Assembly (NCBI RefSeq): GCF_000721175.1
Contig: NZ_JOEZ01000005.1
Span: forward strand, 146,121-210,120
DNA: 64,000 nt
Source: Streptomyces anulatus
GTDB taxonomy: Bacteria; Actinomycetota; Actinomycetes; Streptomycetales; Streptomycetaceae
Direction of reading: 5' to 3'
The translations under genes were made by a program, and so were the position numbers. Below, piece after piece: positions 8,387 to 17,081 of this stretch; the first letter of the stretch is position 1, and the number at the start of each line of letters is the position of its first letter. Under the pieces are notes generated by a model. It was not told the DNA's origin and searched no databases. It worked only from the letters and a program-made list of their open reading frames with translations.

Positions 8387-9346
8387 ATGGACGTGTTCGA
8401 CGAGCTGTTGCGGGGCGTGCGGGGCAGGGGCGCGGTGTTCGGCCGTTCGGTGCTGAGGGCGCCGTGGTCGCTGCGGTTCACGGACGGGGCGTATCTGACC
8501 CTGTGCCTGCCGTTGCGAGGTGCGGGGTGGATCGTGCCGGAGGGCGGCGAGCCGCTGCGGGTGAAGGTCGGCGAGGCGGCGATCGTCCGGGGGCCGGCCC
8601 CGTTCGTCTTCACCGACGACCCGGCGGACGGTACGGGGGCGGGGCGGGCCGACGGCGCACGTGAGGTGCACTGGGGCCGCCTCCGGGACACCGGCGCCCC
8701 GCCGGACCCCGGTCCCGAGCTCGACTGCTCCACCGTGCTGTTGGCCGCCACCTATGACGTGCAGGCGCAGGTTCCCCAGCGGCTGCTGCGGGCGCTTCCA
8801 CCGGCCCTGGTGGTGCCCGACGAGCAGGACTGCGGGCCGATGCGCGACTATCTGGAGGCGCAGCTCGGCGGCGGGCGGCCGGGTGATCAGATCGTGCTCG
8901 ACCGGCTGCTGGACTGGATGCTGGTGTGCACGCTGCGGGACTGGTTCGACCGGCCCGAGGCGGATCCGCCGGGGTGGTACGGGGCGCTCGGCGACGAGGT
9001 GGCGGGGCCGGCCCTGCGGGCGATGCACGAGGACCCGGCGCACCCCTGGACGACGGCGGAGCTGGCGAGCCGGGCGGGGGTGTCCCGGACGACCCTGGCG
9101 AAGCGGTTCACCGAGCTCGTCGGGGACGGCCCGGTGGCCTATCTGACCGAGTGGCGGATGACGCTGGCGGCGGACCTGCTGGCCCGCCCGGAACTGACCG
9201 TGGCGGCCGTGGCCCGGCGGGTCGGCTACGCGGACGCGTTCGGCTTCAGCGCGGCGTTCAAGCGGCTGCGCGGCGAGAGCCCGAGCGCGTTCCGGCGGGA
9301 GGCGGCGACTCTCGGAGCGGTGGAGGCGGCCGCCCCGGCGGGGTGA
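8387..9346 (+). CDS. AraC-family regulator with cupin sensor
   Basis: About 319 residues. The N-terminal half is an AraC_6-type cupin (SLRFTDGAYLTLCLPLRG...GEAAIVRGPAPFVFTDDP). The C-terminal ~100 residues are the two helix-turn-helices: ELASRAGVSRTTLAKRF and VAAVARRVGYADAFGFSAAF, ending SPSAFRRE. The ATG at 8387 was chosen over the GTG three codons upstream because it matches the MDVFDELLRGVR start common in this family. It probably controls the CMD gene (now broken) and the convergent NmrA-like reductase. Confidence 0.9.
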   Translation: MDVFDELLRGVRGRGAVFGRSVLRAPWSLRFTDGAYLTLCLPLRGAGWIVPEGGEPLRVKVGEAAIVRGPAPFVFTDDPADGTGAGRADGAREVHWGRLRDTGAPPDPGPELDCSTVLLAATYDVQAQVPQRLLRALPPALVVPDEQDCGPMRDYLEAQLGGGRPGDQIVLDRLLDWMLVCTLRDWFDRPEADPPGWYGALGDEVAGPALRAMHEDPAHPWTTAELASRAGVSRTTLAKRFTELVGDGPVAYLTEWRMTLAADLLARPELTVAAVARRVGYADAFGFSAAFKRLRGESPSAFRREAATLGAVEAAAPAG

Positions 9347-9351
9347 GCCGC

Positions 9352-9387
9352 CCCCGGGCCCTCGGGGAGCTCCCCGAGGGCCCGGGG
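9352..9387. terminator. Bidirectional hairpin terminator
   Basis: An 18-bp perfect palindrome with no loop bases (centre between 9369 and 9370), between the convergent AraC and NmrA-like genes. It has no U-tract, as is usual for Streptomyces terminators. Confidence 0.75.
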
Positions 9388-9416
9388 ACGTGCCCCCTCA
9401 GCCCCACAAGCCCTTC

Positions 9417-10283
9417 TCAGCCCCACGCGCCCTTCGCCGCCGCGTCCCGGACGAAGTCGGCGAAGTCGCGCGGCTCCCGGCCGAGCGCCCGGCGCACTCC
9501 GTCCAGGACGGGCGCCTCCCGGCTCGTGGTGATCGGCTTCAGCGCGTCGGTCCAGAGGCCGGCCTCCTCGTCCGGGAAGCCCTGGGCGACGAGCCCGGCC
9601 CGGAAGTCGGCCGCGTCGACGGGGACGTACGCGGCGCGCTTCCCGGTCGCCTTCGCGATCTCGTCCAGGACGTCGGCGATACCGAGCGCGCGCGGGCCCG
9701 AGAGCCCGTACTCCTGGCCCGCGTGGCCGTCCTCGGTGAGCGCGGCGACGGCCACCGCCGCGATGTCGTCGGCGTCGACGAACGCGGCCCTCCCGTCCCC
9801 GGTGGGCAGCGCCAGTTCGCCATCGCGTACGCCGTCGAGGAAGACGCCCTCGCTGAAGTTCTGGGCGAACCAGCCGGGCCGCAGGATCGTCCAGGTCACC
9901 CCGGAGGCGCGGACGGCCCGTTCGCCCTCGCCGTGCGGGCCGCCGTCGTCGTAACCGGGGCCGAAGTAGCCGGGCTCGTTCGTGCCCCGGGCCGAGAGCA
10001 GTACCAGCCGCCGCACCCCGCTCGCGACGGCCTGCTCGACGAAGGCGGGGGTCGGGGAGGGCGAGGCGTCGAGCGGGACGATGTAGACGGCGGCGGCCCC
10101 TTCCAGGGCGGCCGCCCAGGTGGTGGGGTCCGCCCAGTCGAACGGGGTGTCGCCGGACCGCGAGGCCGCCCGGGTCTCCACTCCCAGCTCACGGAGCCGG
10201 GCCACCACCCGGCGGCCGGTCTTGCCGGTGCCGCCGGTCACGAGTACGGGTTCCTGCGCGGAGGTCGCGTCTGTCTGAGTCAT
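9417..10283 (-). CDS. NmrA/SDR-a5-type NAD(P)-binding protein
   Basis: A 288-residue atypical short-chain dehydrogenase. The dinucleotide motif VTGGTGKTGRRV begins about residue 13. RLVLLSARGTNEPG and WTILRPGWFAQNFSEG are typical of NmrA/QorB-like proteins. It has no catalytic YxxxK. The family senses or reduces with NAD(P)H, often acting on quinones. I used the ATG at 10283 (MTQTDATS); an in-frame start upstream would add an unlikely Gly-rich tail. Confidence 0.85.
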   Translation of the reverse strand: MTQTDATSAQEPVLVTGGTGKTGRRVVARLRELGVETRAASRSGDTPFDWADPTTWAAALEGAAAVYIVPLDASPSPTPAFVEQAVASGVRRLVLLSARGTNEPGYFGPGYDDGGPHGEGERAVRASGVTWTILRPGWFAQNFSEGVFLDGVRDGELALPTGDGRAAFVDADDIAAVAVAALTEDGHAGQEYGLSGPRALGIADVLDEIAKATGKRAAYVPVDAADFRAGLVAQGFPDEEAGLWTDALKPITTSREAPVLDGVRRALGREPRDFADFVRDAAAKGAWG

Positions 10284-10380
10284 GGCACCAGCCTCACGCG
10301 GCGGGCGGCCCCCGCCCATGGCTCAGCGTCCGGGAGGGATGTCCGGGCGTCCGGCACGCAGCACCGCCGGGGGGGGGGAA

Positions 10381-10419
10381 CGACTGAGGCCCGGATCCTT
10401 GGGATCCGGGCCTCAGTCG
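10381..10419 (-). terminator. Terminator of the initiator tRNA
   Basis: An 18-bp perfect stem with a 3-nt loop, starting about 10 nt beyond the 3' end of the tRNA on the minus strand. A ten-base G run (10369-10378) lies just past it. Confidence 0.85.
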
Positions 10420-10429
10420 TGTTCATCAG

Positions 10430-10503
10430 TAGCGGGGACAGGATTTGAACCTGCGACCTCTGGGTTATGAGCCCAGCGAGCTACCGAGCTGCTCCACCCC
10501 GCG
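10430..10503 (-). tRNA. tRNA-fMet (CAT), initiator
   Basis: A 74-nt cloverleaf read on the minus strand. The anticodon loop is CTCATAA. The initiator hallmarks are present: three consecutive G:C pairs at the base of the anticodon stem (GGG/CCC) and a mismatched first acceptor pair (C1 opposite U72). The T-arm has GGTTCAAATCC. The 3' CCA is not encoded (CTG follows A73), as in many Streptomyces tRNAs. Confidence 0.95.
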
Positions 10504-10576
10504 TCGGTGAACACCACCCTACGCCACGGAACGCCTCTCCGTGACCACGGGAGGTTCCGCCCGCACGGCCGCCCCG

Positions 10577-10638
10577 TGAATCCGTGAGCCTTTGCCTGCA
10601 CACCCATTGAATCCGTGAGCCTTTGCCTGCACACCCAT
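10577..10638. repeat. 31-bp tandem duplication
   Basis: Two identical abutting 31-bp copies (10577-10607 and 10608-10638) lie between the tRNA and the operator pair of the acyl-CoA ligase. The copies show no divergence, suggesting a recent slippage event. Confidence 0.9.
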
Positions 10639-10640
10639 TC

Positions 10641-10679
10641 CTGACGCAGCGTCAGTTCAGTAACCTGACAAGGTGTCAG
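10641..10679. promoter_or_regulatory. Double CTGAC-N5-GTCAG operator
   Basis: Two perfect dyads, CTGACGCAGCGTCAG (10641-10655) and CTGACAAGGTGTCAG (10665-10679), with centres 24 bp apart. They lie 59-97 bp upstream of the acyl-CoA ligase start. Such paired sites suggest two repressor dimers on one promoter. Confidence 0.8.
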
Positions 10680-10737
10680 CTAACCGGCCGGCCCCGCCTG
10701 TTCACCGGCGGGCCATCGAGCAGGAGTGGGCGGAACG

Positions 10738-12966
10738 ATGCTTGGATCGACTCACGGCACCCTCACCACCGGCTTCCGCGCCCGGGTGGTGGCCTGCGGC
10801 GAGGAGCCGCACGCCGCCGTCGTCAGCCTGCCGACGGCCTCGGCCCGGGGCGGCCTCGACGTCAGCGGGCGACCGCTGCACCTGACCGTGCCCGACCTGG
10901 ACCGCTTCTTCCGGCCCCGATCGGTGGCCGTCGTCGGCGCATCGGACTCCGAGGGCCGTCCCAACACCGGCGTCACCCGGCAGCTCATCGCCTGGGCCGA
11001 GCGGGTCGGGGCCCGACTGCACCCGGTGCACCCGACCCGGCAGGCCGTGTTCGGCAGGGACTGCTTCCCCTCGGTCGCCGAGGTCCCCGGGCCGGTAGAC
11101 CTCGCGGTGCTCCTCGTCGCGGACCCGCTCCCGGTGATCGAGGAGCTGGGCGAGGCCAAGGTGCCCTTCGCCGTGGCCTTCGCCTCCGGGTTCGCCGAGA
11201 CCGGGGAGGCGGGCGCGGAGGCCCAGGCCCGGCTGGCGGCGGCCGTGGAGCACTCGGGGCTGCGGCTGCTCGGACCGAACACCAACCTGAACGCCTTCGA
11301 GAGGTTCCGCGAGGACCTGGAAGGCCCCGCCATCGCCCTGATCACCCAGTCCGGGCACCAGGGCCGCCCGCTCCACGCCCTCCAGGAACTGGGCATCCGG
11401 CTCTCGCACTGGGCCCCCACGGGCAACGAGGCCGATCTGGAGACCGCCGACTTCCTCGCCTACTTCGCGCAGCTCCCCGAGGTCGGGGCCATCGCCTGTT
11501 ACGTCGAGGGGTTCAAGGACGGCCGTTCCTTCCTGCTCGCCGCCGACCGGGCCGCCCGCGCCAAGGTCCCCGTCGTCGCCGTGAAGGTGGGCCGCACGGA
11601 GGCCGGGGCCAGGACCGCCGCCTCGCACACCGGGAAGCTGACCGGGGCGGACCAGGTGGTGGACGCGGCGATGCGGCAGTTCGGGGTGATCCGGGTGAAC
11701 GGCCTGGACGAACTCCAGGACACCGCGGCCCTGCTGGCCCGCGCCCGGCCGCCGCAGGCCGAGGGGGTCGCGGTGTACTCGATCTCCGGCGGCACCGGCG
11801 CGCACTTCGCGGACCTGGCGACGGCGGCGGGACTCTCCCTGCCCACCCTCTCCCCCGGGAAGCAGGACGAGCTGCACACCTGGATACCCGGCTACCTGAA
11901 CGTCGCCAACCCCATCGACAACGGCGGCCACCCGGTCGGCGACTGGCGCGGCCGGAAGATCATCGACGCGATCCTCGCGGACCCGTCCGTCGGGGTGCTG
12001 ATCTGCCCGATCACCGGCCCCTTCCCCCCGATGAGCGACCGGCTCGCCCAGGACCTGGCGGACGCGGCGGAGGCCACCGACAAGCTGGTCTGCGTGATCT
12101 GGGGCTCCCCCGTCGGCACCGAGGACGCCTACCGCACCACCCTGCTGGGCTCCTCCCGGCTCGCCACCTTCCGTACGTCTCGCAACTGCGTCACCGCGGT
12201 GAAGGCCTACCTGGACCACCACCGTTTCACCGGCCGCTACCGCTCCCCCTTCGAGGACGCCCCGCGCACCCCGTCGCCCTCCTTCCGCAAGGCGCGGGGC
12301 CTGCTGCGGCCTGGGCAGCAGCTCAGCGAGCACGCGGCGAAGCAGCTCCTGCGCGCGTACGGGATCCGGGTGCCGCGCGAGCAGCTGGTGACCAGCGCGG
12401 CGGCGGCGGTCCGGGCGGCGGGCCCGGTCGGCTACCCGGTGGTGATGAAGGCCTCCGGCCCCCGGCTCGCCCACAAGACGGAGCTGGGCCTGGTGAAGGT
12501 CGGCCTCACCTCGGCCAGCCAGGTCCGCGACGCCTACCGCGAGCTGACCGACATCGCCCGGTACGAGTCGGTGGACCTGGACGGCGTCCTGGTCTGCCAG
12601 ATGATCGACCGGGGCGTCGAGATGATGGTCGGGGTCACCCACGACGCCCTCTTCGGCCCGACCGTCACGGTGGGGCTCGGCGGGGTCCTGGTGGAGGTGC
12701 TGCACGACGCGGCGGTCCGGGTGCCGCCGTTCGGCGAGCAGCAGGCCCGGGACATGCTCGGCGAGCTGCGCGGCCGGGCCCTGCTGGAGGGGGTGCGCGG
12801 CGGGCCCCCTGTCGATGTGGACGCGCTCGTCGAAGTGGTGCTGCGGGTACAGCGCATGGCCCTGGAGCTGGGCGACGACCTGACCGAGCTGGACATCAAC
12901 CCGCTGGTGGTGCTGGGCCGCGGGCAGGGCGCGGTGGCCCTGGACGCACTGGCGGTGTGCCGGTGA
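10738..12966 (+). CDS. Acyl-CoA synthetase (NDP-forming/acetate-CoA ligase type)
   Basis: 742 residues. Order: CoA-binding Rossmann domain (FFRPRSVAVVGASDSEGRPN), succinyl-CoA-ligase-like domains with the phosphohistidine motif ASHTGKLTG (about residue 295), then a C-terminal ATP-grasp domain (GYPVVMKASGPRLAHKTELG...DINPLVVL). It should activate a carboxylic acid to its CoA thioester with ATP through a phospho-His intermediate. The ATG at 10738 was chosen because the upstream GTG lies directly on the AGGAG. It is first in an operon with the enoyl-CoA hydratase and sits behind the double operator. Confidence 0.9.
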   Translation: MLGSTHGTLTTGFRARVVACGEEPHAAVVSLPTASARGGLDVSGRPLHLTVPDLDRFFRPRSVAVVGASDSEGRPNTGVTRQLIAWAERVGARLHPVHPTRQAVFGRDCFPSVAEVPGPVDLAVLLVADPLPVIEELGEAKVPFAVAFASGFAETGEAGAEAQARLAAAVEHSGLRLLGPNTNLNAFERFREDLEGPAIALITQSGHQGRPLHALQELGIRLSHWAPTGNEADLETADFLAYFAQLPEVGAIACYVEGFKDGRSFLLAADRAARAKVPVVAVKVGRTEAGARTAASHTGKLTGADQVVDAAMRQFGVIRVNGLDELQDTAALLARARPPQAEGVAVYSISGGTGAHFADLATAAGLSLPTLSPGKQDELHTWIPGYLNVANPIDNGGHPVGDWRGRKIIDAILADPSVGVLICPITGPFPPMSDRLAQDLADAAEATDKLVCVIWGSPVGTEDAYRTTLLGSSRLATFRTSRNCVTAVKAYLDHHRFTGRYRSPFEDAPRTPSPSFRKARGLLRPGQQLSEHAAKQLLRAYGIRVPREQLVTSAAAAVRAAGPVGYPVVMKASGPRLAHKTELGLVKVGLTSASQVRDAYRELTDIARYESVDLDGVLVCQMIDRGVEMMVGVTHDALFGPTVTVGLGGVLVEVLHDAAVRVPPFGEQQARDMLGELRGRALLEGVRGGPPVDVDALVEVVLRVQRMALELGDDLTELDINPLVVLGRGQGAVALDALAVCR

Positions 12967-13928
12967 GCGGGGAGGCGGCGGGCACCGGCCCGGAGGCGGG
13001 TGCGGACGCGGGCACGCCGAGCACCGGGCCGGGGGCACGGCCGGAGGAGGAGGCGGCGGGCACCGGGGCGAGTGCGGACACGAGCACGCCGAGCACCGGG
13101 CCGGGGGCGGCCACGGGCACACCGGCCAGCGGGCCGGAGACGGAGACCGTCCTGCACTCGCTCGGCGGCGGCGTCTCCTGGATCACCCTCAACCGGCCCG
13201 AGGCCATGAACGCCGTCACCTGGGACCAGCGGGAACGCATCATCGCCCTGCTCGCCGAGGCCTCCGCCGACCCCGCCGTACGGGCCGTCGTGCTCACCGC
13301 CACCGGCCGCGGCTTCTGCGCGGGCGCCGACCTGCGCGGCACCCGGGCCCCCACCCGCGAACGGGTCGCCGGGGACGTCGCCCGGACGATACGGCTCGGC
13401 GCACAGCGGCTCATCGCCGCCGTGCTCGACTGCGAGAAGCCGGTGATCGCCGCCGTCAACGGGACGGCGGCCGGGATCGGCGCGCACCTGGCGTTCGCCT
13501 GCGATCTGGTCCTGGCGGCCGACACGGCGAAGTTCATCGAGGTCTTCGTACGCCGGGGGCTCGTCCCGGACGGCGGCGGCGCGTATCTGCTGCCCCGGCT
13601 GGTGGGACCGCAGCGCGCCAAGGAGCTGATGTTCTTCGGGGACGCCCTCACGGCGGCGGACGCCGAGCGCCTGGGCCTGGTCAACCGCACCGTCCCGGGC
13701 GGGGAGCTGGAGTCCCTCGCCGAGGAGTGGGCCGGCCGGCTGGCGGCGGGCCCCACCCGGGCCCTCGCCCTCACCAAGCAGCTGCTGAACGCCTCCCTGG
13801 ACGGCGACCGGGCCTCCGCGTTCGCGGCCGAGGCCGCCGCCCAGGAGATCAACATGACCACCCGCGACGCCGACGAGGGCGTGGCGTCCTTCGTCGAGCG
13901 CCGGTCGCCGGAGTACCGGGGCTCCTGA
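12963..13928 (+). CDS. Enoyl-CoA hydratase/isomerase with low-complexity N-tail
   Basis: 321 residues from a GTG overlapping the previous stop (GTGA). The crotonase fold starts about residue 62 (HSLGGGVSWITLNRPEAMNA). The oxyanion loops GFCAGADL and NGTAAGIG and the Asp/Gly segment LVPDGGGAYLLPRLVG are all present. It should hydrate or isomerise the acyl-CoA made by the coupled ligase. The first ~60 residues are a Gly/Thr/Pro/Ala/Glu tail with an imperfect internal duplication around TPSTGPGA, which is unusual for this family and probably disordered. Confidence 0.9.
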   Translation: MSGEAAGTGPEAGADAGTPSTGPGARPEEEAAGTGASADTSTPSTGPGAATGTPASGPETETVLHSLGGGVSWITLNRPEAMNAVTWDQRERIIALLAEASADPAVRAVVLTATGRGFCAGADLRGTRAPTRERVAGDVARTIRLGAQRLIAAVLDCEKPVIAAVNGTAAGIGAHLAFACDLVLAADTAKFIEVFVRRGLVPDGGGAYLLPRLVGPQRAKELMFFGDALTAADAERLGLVNRTVPGGELESLAEEWAGRLAAGPTRALALTKQLLNASLDGDRASAFAAEAAAQEINMTTRDADEGVASFVERRSPEYRGS

Positions 13929-13953
13929 GAGGGGCGCCCCCGCCGCGGGGCTC

Positions 13954-14007
13954 AGAGCCTGTCGGGTGGCCTTCGACCGCCCGGTCAGAGGTCACCCGAC
14001 AGGCTCT
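13954..14007. terminator. Hairpin terminator, repeated sequence family
   Basis: 15-bp perfect inverted repeat (AGAGCCTGTCGGGTG with its complement) around a 24-nt loop, between convergent genes. Its right half, 29 nt, is identical to the hairpin at 28868-28909. Confidence 0.7.
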
Positions 14008-14016
14008 TGAGGGGGA

Positions 14017-14952
14017 TCAGTCGGCCACCGGCGGGTTGAAGCGGTGGAAGTCGGGTTCCGACCAGCGCAGCGGGGACGCGGCGGCGATCTCCCGTACGGC
14101 GGTGACCTCGAACTCCACGAGGCGCTCCGCCCCCGGCACCCGGGCCACCTCGTCCGCGTCCCAGACCGTGCGGGCGGAGCCGGTCAGGTGGAGGGAGGAC
14201 CCGGTCTCCCAGTCGGGCACGAAGAGGCCGGCGGCCGGGTTGAGTTCGAGGTTGCCCAGGGTCAGGAACATGCCGTTGCCCGCGTAGTCGGGCCAGCGCA
14301 GCAGCCGGGGCGTGAGCACCTGGACGAAGCCCGGGTTGCCGCCCCGGTGCGAGGCGTCGGCGTCGCCCCGGTCGGAGGCGGTGGCGACGAAGAAGGTGTC
14401 GGCGGCCTGCACCGCCTGCTGCTGCGCGGGGCTCAGGGCGTCGCCGTCCGTGACCGTGTGCAGCGACCCGGTCTCCTCGCCCGGAGCGATCCGGTGGGCT
14501 TCGCGCACCTGGATGTACTTGGGGCAGTTGGCGATGGTCTCGTCGAGGTCGACGCGGAGCCCGTCGCCGTCACGGACCGCCCGGCCGTTCATCCGCATCC
14601 GCCGACGGGTGGCCGGTTCGATGCCGATCATGCCGATCCGGACGGGGGCGGAACCACCCGTGCCGGCGCCGGACAGCAGACCGGCCAGCGGGTCGCCGGG
14701 CAGGGGCAGTGCGCCGATGGCCAGGGTGTCGGGCGCGGGAACGCTGAGGAATCCCGGTTCGCCGGTGAGCTGGGTCGCCCAGATCCGCCCTCGCTCGTCC
14801 GCGCCGCCCACCACCAGGAAGGGCTGCTGGGCCAGGAAGTCCACCGCCACCTCCGGGATGTCGGAGCGGATGGCCCGCTGCGCACTCGCCGCCCGCCGGG
14901 CGAGGCCCGCCCGCTCCTGCACGGCGATCTCACCCTGGTGGTATCCGCTCAT
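14017..14952 (-). CDS. Pyridoxamine-phosphate-oxidase-like FMN-binding protein
   Basis: 311 residues with a split-barrel flavin-binding fold: a PPOX-type module near residues 40-140 (FLAQQPFLVVGGADERGRIWATQL) and a second near 190-290 (ADTFFVATASDRGDADASHRGG...NGMFLTLGNLELNPAAGLFVPDW). The family reduces or binds flavins, F420 or heme, and is not the B6 enzyme itself. It lies 27 bp downstream of the VOC gene on the same strand. Confidence 0.8.
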   Translation of the reverse strand: MSGYHQGEIAVQERAGLARRAASAQRAIRSDIPEVAVDFLAQQPFLVVGGADERGRIWATQLTGEPGFLSVPAPDTLAIGALPLPGDPLAGLLSGAGTGGSAPVRIGMIGIEPATRRRMRMNGRAVRDGDGLRVDLDETIANCPKYIQVREAHRIAPGEETGSLHTVTDGDALSPAQQQAVQAADTFFVATASDRGDADASHRGGNPGFVQVLTPRLLRWPDYAGNGMFLTLGNLELNPAAGLFVPDWETGSSLHLTGSARTVWDADEVARVPGAERLVEFEVTAVREIAAASPLRWSEPDFHRFNPPVAD

Positions 14953-14979
14953 GGCCCTGCACCTTTCCTTTCCGCCGGT

Positions 14980-15435
14980 CTAGAAGAAGCCGCAGGTGGG
15001 AGCACCGGCGGTCGGGGCGTCCGCCGGGTCGGCGCCGGTCGGCGCGTAGACCTCCAGGCGGATGCCGTCGGGGTCGGTGAAGAAGATGCCGCCCGAGGTG
15101 CCGCTCTCGCCGTGCGGTACGACGCCCTCGTGGGCGAACTCCGTGCCCAGCCCGCGCAGAACCTCTTCGGTGGCCCGGACCTCCTCGACGGAGTCCACCT
15201 GGAACGAGAGGTGGTGGAGACCGGGGAGGTCCGTCGCGAACGTGCCCTCGCTCTGCTGCCACAGGGTCACCACGAGCCGGGAGTCGCGCCCCAGGAAGAC
15301 CCAGCGGCGATCGGCGTCCTTGCCTTCGGCCAGCACCTCGAAGTCGAAGACCTCGCGGTAGAAGGCGGCCGAGCGTTCCAGGTCGGTGACGTTGAGGCCG
15401 ACGTGACCCGTCTGGAGGTTCTTCGCCTTGCTCAT
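14980..15435 (-). CDS. VOC-family dioxygenase/glyoxalase-like protein
   Basis: 151 residues. Metal-site elements are present: His in GHVGLNV, His in LHHLSFQV and Glu in DPDGIRLEVYAP, spaced as in extradiol dioxygenase-like and glyoxalase proteins. The tail TAGAPTCGFF is unusual. It is upstream of and cotranscribed with the FMN protein, and divergent from the CGNR regulator at 15605. Confidence 0.85.
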   Translation of the reverse strand: MSKAKNLQTGHVGLNVTDLERSAAFYREVFDFEVLAEGKDADRRWVFLGRDSRLVVTLWQQSEGTFATDLPGLHHLSFQVDSVEEVRATEEVLRGLGTEFAHEGVVPHGESGTSGGIFFTDPDGIRLEVYAPTGADPADAPTAGAPTCGFF

Positions 15436-15604
15436 GGTCGATCCCGTTCCTTCGGTCAGGGCCGCGAGGTTTCTCGTAACCGTTGATATCGAGTTTGAGG
15501 GTTAGAAGAGAGATACGTCAACCGGTGATCTTCATTTGGCTGGTTATGATCGATGGATCAGTCACCCCCCTCCCGCGTCCCCGCGGGGCGGAAGGAGCCC
15601 AGTC

Positions 15605-16222
15605 GTGCCGCATCCCCCCGGGGCCGACCCCCGGCCGCTGACCGGCGAGCCGCTCGCCCTCGATCTGCTCAACACCCGCTGGATCGACGGGGACGGCCCG
15701 CACGACCTGCTGGACTCCGTGGCCGGTCTGGCCGTCTGGCTGGACAGCCCTCCGGTACGCGAACACCTCCACCCCGCCCCGGCCGCCGGCCGGCCCCCGG
15801 GCGCCGCCCCCGCCCCGGCCGCCGACCGCGCCACGCTGGACCGGCTGCTCCGCGCCCGGGCGGCGCTCGACACCCTGGCCGCCGCGGCCGCCCGTCAGGA
15901 TCCGGCCACCCCCGAGGGCGCCGACCGGCTGAACGAGGTCCTCTCCCACGGGCGCATCCGCCGCACACTGGGGGCCGACGGGGCGCCGGAGTCCGTGGTG
16001 GAGGTGGACGACCCCTCCTGGGTCCCCGCCTGGCACGCGGCGGAGAACTGGCTGCGGCTGGTCGCGGACCGGCCCGACCGCATCCGCCCCTGCGCGAACC
16101 ACGCCTGCGTCCTGCACTTCTACGACGTCTCCAAGAACGGAACGCGCCGCTGGTGCTCCATGGCGGGCTGCGGCAACCGCGCGAAGGCGCAGCGCCACTA
16201 CGCCCGGCGCTCCGGGAACTGA
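15605..16222 (+). CDS. CGNR zinc-finger regulator (ABATE domain)
   Basis: About 205 residues. The N-terminal ABATE-type region (LTGEPLALDLLNTRWID) is followed by a C-terminal CGNR zinc finger: RPCANHACVLHFYD...RRWCSMAGCGNRAKAQRHY. The GTG at 15605 was chosen because it follows AAGGAG at 7-nt spacing. Family members are putative stress-responsive transcription regulators. Divergent to the VOC/FMN pair, it probably regulates them. Confidence 0.85.
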   Translation: MPHPPGADPRPLTGEPLALDLLNTRWIDGDGPHDLLDSVAGLAVWLDSPPVREHLHPAPAAGRPPGAAPAPAADRATLDRLLRARAALDTLAAAAARQDPATPEGADRLNEVLSHGRIRRTLGADGAPESVVEVDDPSWVPAWHAAENWLRLVADRPDRIRPCANHACVLHFYDVSKNGTRRWCSMAGCGNRAKAQRHYARRSGN

Positions 16223-16278
16223 CACCCGGAGCCCGGCATCCGGTCCCGCCCGGACCGGCCGTCCCCACGGGTTCACAT

Positions 16279-16293
16279 CTGACGACCTGTCAG
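16279..16293. promoter_or_regulatory. CTGAC-N5-GTCAG operator-like dyad
   Basis: Perfect dyad CTGACGACCTGTCAG ending 5 bp before the flavin-reductase ATG. If the message is leaderless the dyad would cover the -10 region, a direct block to RNA polymerase. Confidence 0.75.
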
Positions 16294-16298
16294 CTCTA

Positions 16299-16937
16299 AT
16301 GGACGGTGTGATGGGACACGCAGGCATGGCCGCCACCGCCGTCCGGTACCTCAGGTCCGTCGGCGCCGCCACGACAGCCGCACCGGGGGCACCGGCCGGG
16401 ACACCGCCCGAGGCCCTGCCCCGGCCGGATCTCAGGGCCGTCCGGGACGACGAGCGGCCACCCGTCGCCCCGGAGGAGTTCCGGCGCGTGCTGGGGCACT
16501 TCGCCAGCGGCGTCACCGTGGTCACGGCCCGCGACGCGGACGGGCCGGCGGGCTTCGCCTGCCAGTCCTTCGCCTCGCTCTCGCTGGACCCGCCGCTGGT
16601 GTCCTTCATGGTCGCCCGTACGTCGACGACCTGGCCGCGCATCGCCCGCGCCGGGGCGTTCTGCGTGAACATCCTGGGGGCCGGACAGGGTGCGCTCTGC
16701 CGGGGGTTCGCGGTGAGCGGGGCCGACAAGTTCGCGGGGGTGGCCTACGAGGACGCCCCGGCGACCGGATCGCCGCTGCTGGACTCCGTACCCGCCTGGA
16801 TCGACTGCCGCATCCACGCCGTCCACACCGGCGGCGACCATCTCATCGTGGTCGGCCGGGTGGAGGCGCTGGGGGCGGCGGAGGAGGGCGAGCCCCTCCT
16901 GTTCCACCGGGGGGCGTTCGGCCGGTTCAGCCGCTAA
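16299..16937 (+). CDS. Flavin reductase (HpaC/HsaB-like)
   Basis: 212 residues. The flavin-reductase-like split barrel begins about residue 50 (EFRRVLGHFASGVTVVTA). SFASLSLDPPLVSFMVAR and FCVNILG are family signatures, ending in GDHLIVVGRVEALG. It would supply reduced flavin to a two-component monooxygenase. No oxygenase partner is adjacent. The first ~45 residues are Ala/Pro-rich. ATGs at 16299, 16311 or 16326 are all possible and none has a clear Shine-Dalgarno; 16299 suits a leaderless transcript. Confidence 0.85.
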   Translation: MDGVMGHAGMAATAVRYLRSVGAATTAAPGAPAGTPPEALPRPDLRAVRDDERPPVAPEEFRRVLGHFASGVTVVTARDADGPAGFACQSFASLSLDPPLVSFMVARTSTTWPRIARAGAFCVNILGAGQGALCRGFAVSGADKFAGVAYEDAPATGSPLLDSVPAWIDCRIHAVHTGGDHLIVVGRVEALGAAEEGEPLLFHRGAFGRFSR

Positions 16938-16943
16938 GCCCTT

Positions 16944-17074
16944 AGGCCCTGTCTGACGATTTCCGTCATGGTTCGCAGGGATCGGGCCACGACTGGTCCC
17001 CCGTTCGGGCCGATCGGTCTCCGAGGTGATCCGGGGGAGACGGCCCAGGTGTGTCGTCCCCCGGACCAGGGCCG
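16944..17074. mobile_element. Short inverted-repeat element (MITE-like remnant)
   Basis: The left end GGCCCTGTCTGACGATTTCC resembles the left end of the element at 44886. The right end, read inverted, begins GGCCCTGGTCCGG. No transposase is encoded. The element fills the gap between the flavin reductase and the DUF2809 gene. The boundaries are approximate. Confidence 0.4.
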
Positions 17075-17081
17075 GACCCGG

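Noticed and set aside
10430..10638. tRNA-borne integration site (att)
   Set aside because: The 31-bp duplication does not contain the tRNA 3' end and no integrase is nearby.
10623..12960. Very long second frame upstream of the enoyl-CoA hydratase
   Set aside because: It is Arg/Gly/Pro-rich shadow of the acyl-CoA synthetase; the hydratase starts at the GTGA overlap.
15518..16729. 403-codon minus-strand frame
   Set aside because: Antisense to the CGNR regulator and flavin reductase, both with clear motifs.
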